In this document: piece by piece, positions 33,592 to 41,564 of the stretch
Layout of the letters: every line of letters begins with the position of its first letter
Numbering within the stretch: the first letter of the stretch is position 1
Position numbers and translations under genes: made by a program
The notes under the pieces: model-generated
Seen by the model: only the letters and a program-made list of their open reading frames with translations
Databases searched by the model: none
Told to the model about the DNA's origin: nothing
Source: Treponema maltophilum ATCC 51939
Lineage (GTDB): Bacteria; Spirochaetota; Spirochaetia; Treponematales; Treponemataceae
Assembly: GCF_000413055.1 (NCBI RefSeq)
Contig: NZ_KE332518.1
Location: 2,295,583-2,359,582, forward strand
Reading direction: 5' to 3'
Length of the DNA stretch: 64,000 nucleotides

Positions 33592-35610
33592 ATGGAAGCT
33601 CAAAACGCACAATACGAAATTTTGCACCGAACGGCTCTTTCGGCGCCGCAGTCGAGCGGCGTGTATTTATGGAAAGACGCCGGCGCACATATTCTGTATG
33701 TAGGCAAGGCTAAAAATCTGAAAAACCGTTTATCCTCCTATTTTTCCGGGCATAAAGACATAAAAACCCGCGTTTTGGTATCAAAAGCGTTCTCTATAGA
33801 ATATATCACGACGGACAACGAATATGAAGCGCTTATTTTGGAAAACACCCTTATAAAGCAGCACCATCCCCGATACAATATAGACCTCAAGGACGATAAA
33901 TCCTACCCGGTTGCCCGCATTACGAATGAAGCATTTCCGCGGATTATAAAAACCCGCAGAATTATACAGGACGGTTCGCTGTATTACGGCCCTTTTCCCA
34001 ACGCAGGCGCTTTAAGTACCTTTATCGACACTTTGTCCGCCATATATCCGCTGCGTCAGTGCAAAAGAATGCCCGACAGGAAAAATCCCTGTATGTACTA
34101 TCATATAGGACGCTGTGCCGCTCCCTGCTGCGGTAAAATCGACAAACAATCCTATATCTCTATTATCGATGAAATTAAGAGTTTTCTTGAAGAAAATGTC
34201 GAAACGGCCGCACGGAAGCTCGAAGCAAAAATGAAAGAAGCGGCTAAAAATCTTGAATTCGAAAAGGCCGGACGCTGCCGCGATTGTCTCGGTGCGCTGC
34301 GGACTTTGCGTCAGCAAAACGCCGTCGTCGATTTTAACCCCGAAAGCAGAGACTACATCGGCTTTTATTCGGAAGGAACCCTCGTAAGCTTTGCCGTTTT
34401 AAAAATGCGCTCCGGCAAACTGGTTATGCGCGATTTATACCGAACGCGCAGTTTAAAAGACGATGACGAACTTATCGGCGAGTTTATGAGCGCGTATTAT
34501 ACGGAAGCGGCAATGATCCCGCCGAGGATTTTCGTACGCAATAAGAGCGGAACGGAATTGATGGAAAAATGGCTTTTTGAAACCTTCGGCGTGCGCACGA
34601 TTATAACCGTTCCCGAAGAAACGGACGCGTTCGCCCGGCACGACGCCGCTTTGAACATGGCCGTTCACAACGCAAAAGAAGACATTATCCGTCGAATGCG
34701 GGAACGCGGCGATACGCCGGCTTTGGAAGAATTGAAAAAGCTGCTCAATTTGGATTCGCTGCCTATGCGCATAGAAGGCTTCGACATAGCCCACCTTGCG
34801 GGCAAATTTCCGATTGCGAGTCTTATCAGCTTTTACAACGGGAATCCGGACAAAAAGAATTACCGCATATTCCGCTTAAAATCGCTGGACGGCCGGATAG
34901 ACGATTTTGAATCCATGCGCGAAGCGACAAGCCGCCGCTACACGAGACTTTTAAACGAACAGGCGGAAATGCCCGACCTCATTATGATAGACGGCGGCAT
35001 CGGGCAAGTGAATGCGGTAAAGGGCGTTCTCGATGCGCTCGGGCTGAACATTCCGATTGTCGGCTTGGCAAAACGCGACGAAGAGCTGTATGTGCCCGGG
35101 AACAGCACGCCGCTGCGATTGCCGAAAAGAAGCGACGCGCTGCGCCTTTTGCAGCGGGTACGCGACGAAACGCACCGGTTTGCGACGAGCCGCAATCAAA
35201 ACCTGCGCACAAAAGAAAATACCGTAAGCCTTTTTACAAAACTGCCGCATATCGGAGAAAAGCGTGCGGCGCTGATTACGGAAAAATGGCCGACCATGGC
35301 CGAATTGAGCGCGGCAAGCGTTCAGGAAATTGCCGATGTTTTAACGCTGAGTACCGGCCCCGCCGAAGACGTGCATAAGGCCGCCGTTTTGCTTGCCGCG
35401 CAGACCGCGGAACGCCGAAGCGTACTTTCAGCGGATACGGCACTTGCAGCAGCCGGCACATCGGGTTCCGGCACAGCGCCTGCGGGTGCCGATTATGCCG
35501 CGCAGCTTGCGCAGCTCGCGCTGAAAGGCGGCGCGCAAGACGATTCGTCCGCGGCCGAAAAAGAAAGTTCTTACGCTTCCGTGCCTTCCGCCGAACCGTC
35601 GGGCAAATAG
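33592..35610 (+). CDS. uvrC: Excinuclease ABC subunit C
   Basis: 672 residues. The GIY-YIG nuclease domain starts the protein (GVYLWKDAGAHILYVGKAKN). Four cysteines at residues 160-185 (CKR, CMYYHIGRCAAPCCG) match the UvrC cysteine region. A UVR domain follows (EAAKNLEFEKAGRCRD), then the RNase H-like endonuclease domain (IEGFDIAHLAG and IMIDGGIGQVN) and helix-hairpin-helix motifs near 560-600. UvrC makes both incisions in nucleotide excision repair. An Ala/Ser-rich tail of about 50 residues is extra. The last 40 bases overlap the convergent HAD gene. GGATCGGA precedes the ATG. Confidence 0.96.
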   Translation: MEAQNAQYEILHRTALSAPQSSGVYLWKDAGAHILYVGKAKNLKNRLSSYFSGHKDIKTRVLVSKAFSIEYITTDNEYEALILENTLIKQHHPRYNIDLKDDKSYPVARITNEAFPRIIKTRRIIQDGSLYYGPFPNAGALSTFIDTLSAIYPLRQCKRMPDRKNPCMYYHIGRCAAPCCGKIDKQSYISIIDEIKSFLEENVETAARKLEAKMKEAAKNLEFEKAGRCRDCLGALRTLRQQNAVVDFNPESRDYIGFYSEGTLVSFAVLKMRSGKLVMRDLYRTRSLKDDDELIGEFMSAYYTEAAMIPPRIFVRNKSGTELMEKWLFETFGVRTIITVPEETDAFARHDAALNMAVHNAKEDIIRRMRERGDTPALEELKKLLNLDSLPMRIEGFDIAHLAGKFPIASLISFYNGNPDKKNYRIFRLKSLDGRIDDFESMREATSRRYTRLLNEQAEMPDLIMIDGGIGQVNAVKGVLDALGLNIPIVGLAKRDEELYVPGNSTPLRLPKRSDALRLLQRVRDETHRFATSRNQNLRTKENTVSLFTKLPHIGEKRAALITEKWPTMAELSAASVQEIADVLTLSTGPAEDVHKAAVLLAAQTAERRSVLSADTALAAAGTSGSGTAPAGADYAAQLAQLALKGGAQDDSSAAEKESSYASVPSAEPSGK

Positions 35611-36260
35611 TCGAAAAAGCTTTCGGCGTACCAATCGCAGTATTTTTTCATTTCTTCGGCGGGACAGCGCGCCGTTTCATCGTAGAGCGCCGCGACCGGA
35701 TAGCCCGCGTTTTTTGCGGTGCGCACCGCAAAAAACGCGTCTTCGAACACAACGGTCTTTTCGATCGTGCTGCCCAAAAGTTTGCGCGCCGCATGGAAGA
35801 TTGCCGGAGATTCGGCCTTTGCGCTTCCGGCTTCGGTGGACGTTACAATGCCCGTAAAAAATTCGGCAATTTGCAAACGTTCAAGAACGATTTCCACCAA
35901 ATAGCGGTCGGTTGCCGTAGCGATCGCCGCCGGTATACGGTGCGCTTTTAAAAGCGGTAAGAATTCGCGCACGCCCGGCTTTAAAAGCACCGTCGTTTTA
36001 TAGCGTTCTTCGACAACGCTGTTGCATTCTTTTATAACCGTTTCGCGCTCCAAACCCAAATTATAATGCGTATTCAAATAATCGGCGGCGTCGATTATCG
36101 TCAGCGGGTACAGCGTTCTGTCCAAGCCCGGTTCGGGAACGAGGCCCTTGCTGCGAATATACGTACTGCCCATCGATTGCCATACTTGCATGGAATCGAC
36201 CAGCGTGCCGTCCATATCGAAAATTGCGCCGTCAAAATCGGTAATGTTGAATTTTTTCAT
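35571..36260 (-). CDS. HAD-superfamily sugar-phosphatase / phosphoglucomutase-like
   Basis: 229 residues. Motif I is FDMDGTLVDS with the nucleophilic aspartate near residue 14; motif II is the threonine in AAIATATDRY; motif III and IV are KAESPAIF and VFEDAFFAV. A helical cap lies between residues 20 and 85, as in beta-phosphoglucomutase-like enzymes. It should remove or move phosphate on small sugars; the specific substrate is unknown. The final 13 codons overlap the 3' end of uvrC on the other strand, a tail-to-tail overlap that is tolerated because both C-termini are low in conserved residues. Confidence 0.88.
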   Translation of the reverse strand: MKKFNITDFDGAIFDMDGTLVDSMQVWQSMGSTYIRSKGLVPEPGLDRTLYPLTIIDAADYLNTHYNLGLERETVIKECNSVVEERYKTTVLLKPGVREFLPLLKAHRIPAAIATATDRYLVEIVLERLQIAEFFTGIVTSTEAGSAKAESPAIFHAARKLLGSTIEKTVVFEDAFFAVRTAKNAGYPVAALYDETARCPAEEMKKYCDWYAESFFDYLPDGSAEGTEA

Positions 36261-36271
36261 ATGTTATTTTC

Positions 36272-37201
36272 TTATACCTTACTCAAAGACCACGAAAGTC
36301 CGCGTTTTTCCAATTTAACGATTCCGCGCTTTTCCGCGTCGAGGGCAAGCTGCTTAAAACGTCCGTAACCGTAATCGCGGTAATTGATTTTTTTAGCCGC
36401 TTCGTTGAATAAAACGGGCTTGCCGTTGTCCAAAACCGACAAAAGTTTGTTGAATACTTCCGGCAAACCCTTTTGCGCACGCTCGGTCAGCTCCAAAATA
36501 TTGCCGTCTTCGTCGGCATAACGCAGCCCCTTTACCTTAATCGCATCGTTTATAAAAGCCTTCCACGTGCGGTACCCGAGCTTTTTTTCGTTAAAGCCCG
36601 AATTGAGCAGTTTCATGCGGATTTTTACGGCGCCCAAATGCGGCGTTTTCTTTTCTTTTTGCATAATATCGACCGTGTCCTCGAGCAGTTCGAAGGCACG
36701 CTCGCGCGTCAGTTTTTCGCTTCCGCTATCTTCGTCCGAACCGTTGTCGGCCGAATCCGCATCGTCGATAATGTCGCGGTAATCTTTAAAGTCGTCGGCC
36801 ATTTTTAAAAGGTCTTCGGACGCGTTGTTTGTAACGTCGCAGATAATCTGCGTTTGCTTACCGTACTTGCGCAAGCTCAACAAAAGCGGCCGAAAATCCG
36901 CATCGCCGGTAATCAATACGAATTTATCGATATGCGGATATTGAAAAATCAGTTCGACGCCGTGAGCGACCATCGACATATCCGAGCTGTCTTTGCGCGC
37001 CGCCGGCACGTGAATAAGTTCAAAACTGTTTGCCGCCAATTCGGCCGCGATATTTTTTATGTGACTGCGGTTCCAATCGCCGAATGCCGTCGCGTACGAT
37101 ATTTTTCCTTCTTCGGAAATCGTGTCCACGATGAGCTGAATATAATTCGTTCCGCGCGGCGGCGTAACGTTTTCTATGTCCCACAAAATAGCGATATTCA
37201 T
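36272..37201 (-). CDS. NYN-domain (LabA/DUF88-like) protein with C-terminal OST-HTH/LOTUS domain
   Basis: 309 residues. The N-terminal 145 residues form a PIN-like NYN domain with the acidic cluster expected of an RNase: AILWDIENV near residue 5, SSDMSMVAHGVEL near residue 72 and LITGDADFRPLLLSLRKYGKQ near residue 97. A short acidic linker leads to a C-terminal domain with LGAVKIRMKLLNSGF and a second KPVLFNEAAKKINYRDYGYGRFKQL unit typical of OST-HTH/LOTUS modules. The arrangement suggests RNA recognition plus cleavage in the cytoplasm. The gene lies between a HAD phosphatase and a histidine phosphatase with short gaps. Confidence 0.85.
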   Translation of the reverse strand: MNIAILWDIENVTPPRGTNYIQLIVDTISEEGKISYATAFGDWNRSHIKNIAAELAANSFELIHVPAARKDSSDMSMVAHGVELIFQYPHIDKFVLITGDADFRPLLLSLRKYGKQTQIICDVTNNASEDLLKMADDFKDYRDIIDDADSADNGSDEDSGSEKLTRERAFELLEDTVDIMQKEKKTPHLGAVKIRMKLLNSGFNEKKLGYRTWKAFINDAIKVKGLRYADEDGNILELTERAQKGLPEVFNKLLSVLDNGKPVLFNEAAKKINYRDYGYGRFKQLALDAEKRGIVKLEKRGLSWSLSKV

Positions 37202-37222
37202 CTTTCCTCCGAAAAGCGATAA

Positions 37223-37777
37223 TCAGCGTTTTTCAAAATCGAATTCGAAAAGCTGACAGTTGTCCACATGAAAATTGCGGAATTCTTCCTGCGTAATATT
37301 CCGAAAATACGTACTCATAAGCGCCATAATCATACCGTGGCACACAAAAAGAACATTGCCTTCGCCGCCCGCCGAAGCGATTTCGTCGATAAGGCCGTAA
37401 GCGCGGTGCGAGGCCGATACGAGCGATTCGCCTGCGGGAAATTTTACAAACGGATTTTCCCGTACGCGAAAAAACTCGTCGGATTTTTCCCACGGCAGAT
37501 TTTCAAATTTGCCGAAGTTGACTTCTTTTATGCGCGCATCGACCGTCGCCGTTAAATTGAGCGCTTTTTCAATATAAGACGCCGTATCGCGCGCGCGTCT
37601 AAGCGGCGACACGAATATACGCCGAATGTCGTTTTTGCTTTGTTCTTCCGCAAGACGCGCGGCCAAGGCTTGCGCTTGAGCGCGCCCTTTTTCGGTGAGG
37701 TTCGATTCCGACCAGCCGCATGTGCGGTGCGCGACGTTCCAATCGGTTTCGCCGTGCCGGGCAATAAAAAGTTTCAT
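37223..37777 (-). CDS. Histidine phosphatase family protein (phosphoglycerate-mutase-like)
   Basis: 184 residues. The RHG motif is at residues 8-10 (IARHGETDWN), the second arginine is in SPLRRARDTA near residue 58, the acceptor glutamate region in IKEVNFGKFE near residue 87, and the second catalytic histidine in VLFVCHGMIM near residue 148. This is the complete phosphohistidine active site. Members act on small phospho-metabolites such as alpha-ribazole phosphate or on fructose bisphosphates; the substrate here is unknown. It follows the regulator gene by 18 bases and precedes the NYN gene by 21, so all may be in one transcript. Confidence 0.9.
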   Translation of the reverse strand: MKLFIARHGETDWNVAHRTCGWSESNLTEKGRAQAQALAARLAEEQSKNDIRRIFVSPLRRARDTASYIEKALNLTATVDARIKEVNFGKFENLPWEKSDEFFRVRENPFVKFPAGESLVSASHRAYGLIDEIASAGGEGNVLFVCHGMIMALMSTYFRNITQEEFRNFHVDNCQLFEFDFEKR

Positions 37778-37795
37778 GACCCAAGTATAACGGTT

Positions 37796-38107
37796 TTATA
37801 AAAACGAAGCAAGTTTTTGTGCGTATCTTTTTACGGCTTTGCGGCCCAAGCTTGTCGCACTGTAGAGGGTAAGCGGCTTGCGGTTTACAAAAAGCTTTTC
37901 CACCGTTAAATAACCGGCGTTTTCCAATTTTTTACAATGCGCGGTTAAATTGCCGTCGGTTGCGTGTACCTTATCGCGCAGCACGGTAAATTCGATTTTT
38001 TCGCAGCCGAGCAAAACCGACATAACCGCAAGCCGCAAACGGGAGGACAGCTGCTCGTCGAGCAGGCGATGGTCAAAAGAAACGTCGTACCGGTTATCAG
38101 CGCTCAT
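37796..38107 (-). CDS. Small winged-helix transcriptional regulator
   Basis: 103 residues. The fold is the MarR/ArsR-like winged helix used by HTH_34 proteins: SRLRLAVMSVLLGCEKIEFTVL, then the recognition helix TDGNLTAHCKKLENAGYL and the wing residues VNRKPLTLYSATSLGRKAV. Its start lies within the end of the upstream membrane-protein gene (11-base overlap), so translation is coupled. Regulators of this sort often control their membrane partner and respond to signals not visible in the sequence. Confidence 0.85.
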   Translation of the reverse strand: MSADNRYDVSFDHRLLDEQLSSRLRLAVMSVLLGCEKIEFTVLRDKVHATDGNLTAHCKKLENAGYLTVEKLFVNRKPLTLYSATSLGRKAVKRYAQKLASFL

Positions 38108-38699
38108 CGCCGCTCTTCTTTTTTCGCATAATAAGCAAGCTCACAAAAGCGGGAATTGCCAGCAGTACAAAAGTTGCCGCGCTGATAATGAGCGGTGCCG
38201 CGTAGGGCTCGACAAAAAGGCAGGGCGGCGCACACAAAAGCCAACAAAGGCTTTCCGCATACATTATACGGCGGACTTTTTTTTGCACCAGCGTGCCGCT
38301 TACCGCGCAGCCCAGGGCAACCGATATGCCGATGATGAAAAATACTGCGGGAAAGGCAAGTTTATCGAAAAACGCCAATACAAAACCCAGCACGATTATA
38401 AAACCGATGCCGCCCCATAAAACGGCGAAGATACGGTCGGAAGCCCTTTGTATTTTTATCCGCCGTTCGCGGCGAAAATACAGAGGCAAAAAAATCTGGC
38501 AAAATCCGATGACCGCAAGCCAAACGACCCACACGAATTCGGAAAGTCCCACATGAACAAAACAGTATGTTGCGGCGGTTCCGAGAGGAATCGAGATGCC
38601 GTACACTAAAAAAGGAACGAGCATTGTTTCAAAGCCGGCCTGTGCGTCTTCGGCCAATGCGCCGATAAGAGTCAATCGTTCTTCTATTTCGTTCATCAT
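38097..38699 (-). CDS. Membrane protein coupled to the winged-helix regulator
   Basis: 200 residues with six hydrophobic segments in three pairs. The soluble N-terminus (MNEIEERLTLIGALAEDAQAG) is helical, and the segment between the third and fourth hydrophobic stretches is basic (RRERRIKIQRASD). The layout resembles the small membrane partners found next to HTH_34 regulators in many anaerobes. The stop codon region overlaps the regulator's start by 11 bases. The function is unknown; it might sequester or signal to the regulator. Confidence 0.75.
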   Translation of the reverse strand: MMNEIEERLTLIGALAEDAQAGFETMLVPFLVYGISIPLGTAATYCFVHVGLSEFVWVVWLAVIGFCQIFLPLYFRRERRIKIQRASDRIFAVLWGGIGFIIVLGFVLAFFDKLAFPAVFFIIGISVALGCAVSGTLVQKKVRRIMYAESLCWLLCAPPCLFVEPYAAPLIISAATFVLLAIPAFVSLLIMRKKKSGDER

Positions 38700-38747
38700 T
38701 TTGCCTCTCGGTTGTTATCTTGAGCATCGGACAACGATCTTTACGCG

Positions 38748-38862
38748 GCAGGGATTGAAGGGGCGGCGAAGCCGTTCCGAAGGAATGGAGCCGAACGGCG
38801 GAACCCCGGAAAGCCCGTTTTTTGCGATGCAATCGCAAAAAGCCGCCCTCAAAAATTCCTGC
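38748..38862. repeat. Nested inverted-repeat element, about 115 bp
   Basis: Outer arms GCAGGGATT (38748-38756) and AATTCCTGC (38854-38862) pair with one mismatch. Inside, GGGCGG (38761-38766) pairs with CCGCCC (38843-38848), GCCGTTC (38771-38777) with GAACGGC (38793-38799), and TTTTTGCGAT (38819-38828) with ATCGCAAAAA (38832-38841) around a GCA loop. The stretch fills most of the gap between two minus-strand genes. It could be a REP/MITE-like repeat and the last hairpin could act as a terminator. A 10-base string CGCAGGGATT also occurs at about 19390. Confidence 0.6.
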
Positions 38863-38893
38863 AACGGAAAATCCGTCGTTCCCGTCTGCAATA

Positions 38894-39394
38894 TTACCGT
38901 ATCGGAATCGTGTAACGCAAGCCCGATTTCGCGTGGAAACCGAATCCGCCTCCGCCCATTTCGGTAAAAAAGCTGAATCCGACCGGTTTTTCGGTCATAA
39001 AAAATTCAAAACCGAAAAAGCCGTGCCCGCTGAGTCTGACCGTCGGCTCGCCCGACTTCATCGGGAAAAGCGCGACCGCACCGCCGCCGCCGTATAAGCG
39101 GATATTTGCGGTTTGCATAATGTGGCCGCCCATGACGGAACAGTCGAGAACAAAAAAGCCGCTCCGGTGGTCGGCGCTCGGGAAAAAATAATCCGTATTT
39201 GCGCGGAAGGCGAGCGAATTGTCAAACAGCCACGGCGAAGTAAGCGCGGCCGAAAGACCGAAGTTGTTTTGACGGCCGACCAAGGCGTAATCGATGCCGA
39301 TACCCGACATCGATCTTTGATCCGAGCCTTCTTTTGCGAACGAGAAGGTGCAAACGGCGCACAGCAACAAGGCGCCGCATACGATTTTTTTCAT
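38894..39394 (-). CDS. Small beta-barrel-like outer membrane protein
   Basis: 166 residues from the ATG at 39392-39394, preceded by AGGAG. A signal peptide (MKKIVCGALLLCAVCTFSFA) is followed by alternating hydrophobic/polar strands rich in Gly and aromatic residues: NNFGLSAALTSPW, LAFRANTDYFF, NIRLYGGGGAVALF, RLSGHGFFGFEFF, VGFSFFTEMGGGGFGF and a C-terminal strand ending LRYTIPIR. This pattern fits an eight-stranded beta-barrel in the outer membrane. No close family is recognised. It has its own promoter and appears to be a single gene unit. Confidence 0.75.
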   Translation of the reverse strand: MKKIVCGALLLCAVCTFSFAKEGSDQRSMSGIGIDYALVGRQNNFGLSAALTSPWLFDNSLAFRANTDYFFPSADHRSGFFVLDCSVMGGHIMQTANIRLYGGGGAVALFPMKSGEPTVRLSGHGFFGFEFFMTEKPVGFSFFTEMGGGGFGFHAKSGLRYTIPIR

Positions 39395-39485
39395 ATCATA
39401 CTCCTGTTTTAATGAAAGTTTGAAAGCCGAATACACAACAAAACGCTGCAGCCGATTTGAATCGTTTCTTCGCTTTCATAAAATA

Positions 39486-39514
39486 AGCATAGCACGGTTA
39501 CTTTATTTTGTAAA
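39486..39514 (-). promoter_or_regulatory. Promoter of the beta-barrel protein gene
   Basis: On the minus strand TTTACA (39514-39509), a 17-bp spacer and TATGCT (39491-39486). The leader would be about 85 nt and contains AGGAG before the ATG. Confidence 0.55.
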
Positions 39515-39643
39515 GTACTTTGCGCAGTTTTATGCTTTTTTTCACGCCGCCCGGCCGAAAGCAAGCGGTTTTGCCGCGTTTCGTTTATGCCGAATTTGTG
39601 ACGCGGCGTTCCGGTTTCCCCGTTGAATCCGTTTCCGCTCTTA

Positions 39644-39697
39644 TTGACAGACGGCACAAGACCTGTTATGTTTAAATTTGCAAACGAGTTGCAAATT
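39644..39697 (+). promoter_or_regulatory. Promoter with an operator-like palindrome across the transcription start
   Basis: A perfect -35 TTGACA (39644-39649), a 17-bp spacer and TATGTT (39667-39672) with an upstream TGT. A perfect inverted repeat AATTTGCAA (39675-39683) / TTGCAAATT (39689-39697) covers the predicted start near 39679, the usual position for repressor operators, for example of ArsR/SmtB type. The repressor is not encoded nearby. The rest of the gap back to 39515 shows nothing else. Confidence 0.65.
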
Positions 39698-39741
39698 GGC
39701 CGCTCGAGTTGGCTCCTCGAGTCGGTTGTGCAGGAGTACGC

Positions 39742-40638
39742 ATGGTTTTGGCTTTTTTAGGAATTGTACTGCAAGCTTTTCCGTTTTTAATTACGGGCGT
39801 GCTGCTTTCGTCCTTGATAAGTTTTTTTGTATCGGAGCGGTTCATCGAGCGGCATTTTCCGAAAAACACCGCCGCGGGAATCGCCTTTGCTCTGTTGGGC
39901 GGATTTTGTCTTCCCGTATGCGACTGCGTGTCGATACCGGTGTTCCGCAGTTTGGTCAAAAAAGGAATTCCGTTGACGTCGGCAATCGTTTTTATGACTG
40001 CCGCGCCGGTAATAAATCCGGTGGTTATTCTTTCCACCTATTACGCTTTTAACGGCAACATGCGGATCGTTTTTGCGCGGGTATTTTTGGGCATTATCTG
40101 TTCGGCGCTTATAGGTTTGTCGTTTTTGATACGTGCGCCGAAAAACGTACTGCTGCCGGGCGAACACTTCGGCGGCGGAGACTGCGGCTGCGCGGCCTGC
40201 TCTTCCGAAAACGGCGGCCGTAAAACCGTTCACGCTTTTTTTGAACACGCGCGGCTCGAATTTTTCGGCGTGGGAAAATATTTGATTGTCGGAGCGGCGT
40301 TTTCGGCGCTTTTACAAAGGCTCGGCGGAAAGCTGACCTTCGAATCGGCGCCGAGCGCAATGGCCGTATCTTTGTTTATCATGATGGCTCTCGCCTTTTT
40401 GCTTTCTTTGTGTTCTTCTTCCGACGCGGTAATCGGGCGGTCGTTTATCGCGCGGTTTTCGCTTGTGCCCGTCTTGGGCTTTCTCGTATTCGGCCCTATG
40501 CTGGACATAAAGAATATCCTTATGCTCTCGGGCGGTTTTACGAAGCGCTTTATCGTGCGGTTTTTAATTACATCCTTTACGGTATGTTTTGCCGTTTTGT
40601 TCATCTGCATTTTATGCGGTGCGGAGGCATGGTTATGA
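39742..40638 (+). CDS. UPF0718-family permease (YraQ/YcgR-like)
   Basis: 298 residues from the ATG at 39742, after CAGGAG. Eight hydrophobic segments. The family marker GGFCLPVCDCVSIPVFRSLVKKG is split over residues 54-76 with its two cysteines, and the same half carries TAAPVINPVV. The second half repeats the pattern less clearly (SLCSSSDAVIG, FLVFGPMLDIKN). A cytoplasmic loop contains CGCAAC, a possible metal site. The family is linked with metal or oxyanion resistance in other bacteria, without a firm general substrate. It overlaps the next gene by ATGA. Confidence 0.85.
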   Translation: MVLAFLGIVLQAFPFLITGVLLSSLISFFVSERFIERHFPKNTAAGIAFALLGGFCLPVCDCVSIPVFRSLVKKGIPLTSAIVFMTAAPVINPVVILSTYYAFNGNMRIVFARVFLGIICSALIGLSFLIRAPKNVLLPGEHFGGGDCGCAACSSENGGRKTVHAFFEHARLEFFGVGKYLIVGAAFSALLQRLGGKLTFESAPSAMAVSLFIMMALAFLLSLCSSSDAVIGRSFIARFSLVPVLGFLVFGPMLDIKNILMLSGGFTKRFIVRFLITSFTVCFAVLFICILCGAEAWL

Positions 40639-41519
40639 CAAAGCGATTTTCGCTTCAGCCGATGATCGAAGCGGCAGGATGCGCCCTCTTCGGTTTTTAT
40701 ATTTTAAAACTCTGTCTTACAAACGAATTTTTATTTTATCTTACGCCGCGTATGAAACCGTGGCTGATTTTTACCGCCTGCGTTATGTTTGCATGGGCGC
40801 TTTCCGCCGCAAAAACGGCTTTTGAAGCGGATCATTATCATGTAAACCTTACCTCCGTTTTTGTGCTGTTGATTCCCCTTATGCTGTTGCTGCTGCCCCG
40901 CAAAAACATAAGTATAGACGATTTGTCATATGCGCCGCAAAGCGGTTTTTCGCAGGGCGGCTATTCGGCACAAAAGGTACCGAAAACGGGCAACCCCTTT
41001 TTAACGCCGCAAAAAGACGCGGCGGATGCAAGCGCCGGTACGGCGCCCGGCTCGGGGGGCTTTCCCGTTCAGCGGAAAGACGACGATATGCAGAGCACGC
41101 AGAGTGAGCAAAACGCCGCAGCCGAAATCACGCTGCCCGGCCTTGATTCGGCGCATAAAACGATTACGGTTTCCGACGAAGATTTTTTGCAATGGGTCGA
41201 TGCCCTGTATAAACATCCCCATCAATTTGAAGGCTACCGCATCAGCGTAAAGGGCATGACCTTTCACGACAGCCGTTTTATGAGCGAAACGGAATTCATT
41301 CCGGCACGCCTTCTTATGGTGTGCTGCGCCGCCGACCTTGTGCCCTACGGCCTTGTGTGCCGCTACGATAAAATAAGCGAATTGGAAAACGGCACATGGC
41401 TTACGGTTACGGGAACCCTTGCCGTGCGGGATTACCGCGGAAGCCCCGAACCTCAAATCGACGTGGAAAAACTTGAACCGGCCGAAGCCGTAGACGCATA
41501 TCTGTATCCGGGTATATAA
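40635..41519 (+). CDS. TIGR03943/DUF1980-family membrane protein (YcgQ-like)
   Basis: 294 residues from the ATG at 40635, overlapping the permease stop. Two hydrophobic hairpins occupy the first 90 residues; the rest is exported, with a low-complexity Gly/Gln linker (about 100-165) and a C-terminal OB-like domain. That domain carries the family pattern FEGYRISVKGMTF and LMVCCAADLVPYGLVC, whose Cys pair is conserved. The protein is nearly always encoded next to an UPF0718 permease, so the two likely form one transport or assembly system. It is controlled by the promoter/operator upstream of the permease. Confidence 0.85.
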   Translation: MTKRFSLQPMIEAAGCALFGFYILKLCLTNEFLFYLTPRMKPWLIFTACVMFAWALSAAKTAFEADHYHVNLTSVFVLLIPLMLLLLPRKNISIDDLSYAPQSGFSQGGYSAQKVPKTGNPFLTPQKDAADASAGTAPGSGGFPVQRKDDDMQSTQSEQNAAAEITLPGLDSAHKTITVSDEDFLQWVDALYKHPHQFEGYRISVKGMTFHDSRFMSETEFIPARLLMVCCAADLVPYGLVCRYDKISELENGTWLTVTGTLAVRDYRGSPEPQIDVEKLEPAEAVDAYLYPGI

Positions 41520-41529
41520 AAGCCGAAAC

Positions 41530-41558
41530 TTGACAAGCGCCGTATTGCGGTACATACT
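41530..41558 (+). promoter_or_regulatory. Promoter giving a candidate leaderless sirtuin mRNA
   Basis: Perfect -35 TTGACA (41530-41535), a 17-bp spacer and CATACT (41553-41558). The ATG at 41565 is 6 bases beyond the -10 box, and no Shine-Dalgarno sequence is present. Confidence 0.55.
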
Positions 41559-41564
41559 GTTTTT

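Noticed and set aside
33571-33627. Longer start for the LamG/FN3-like protein
   Set aside because: It would run into uvrC and put 19 residues in front of a good signal peptide.
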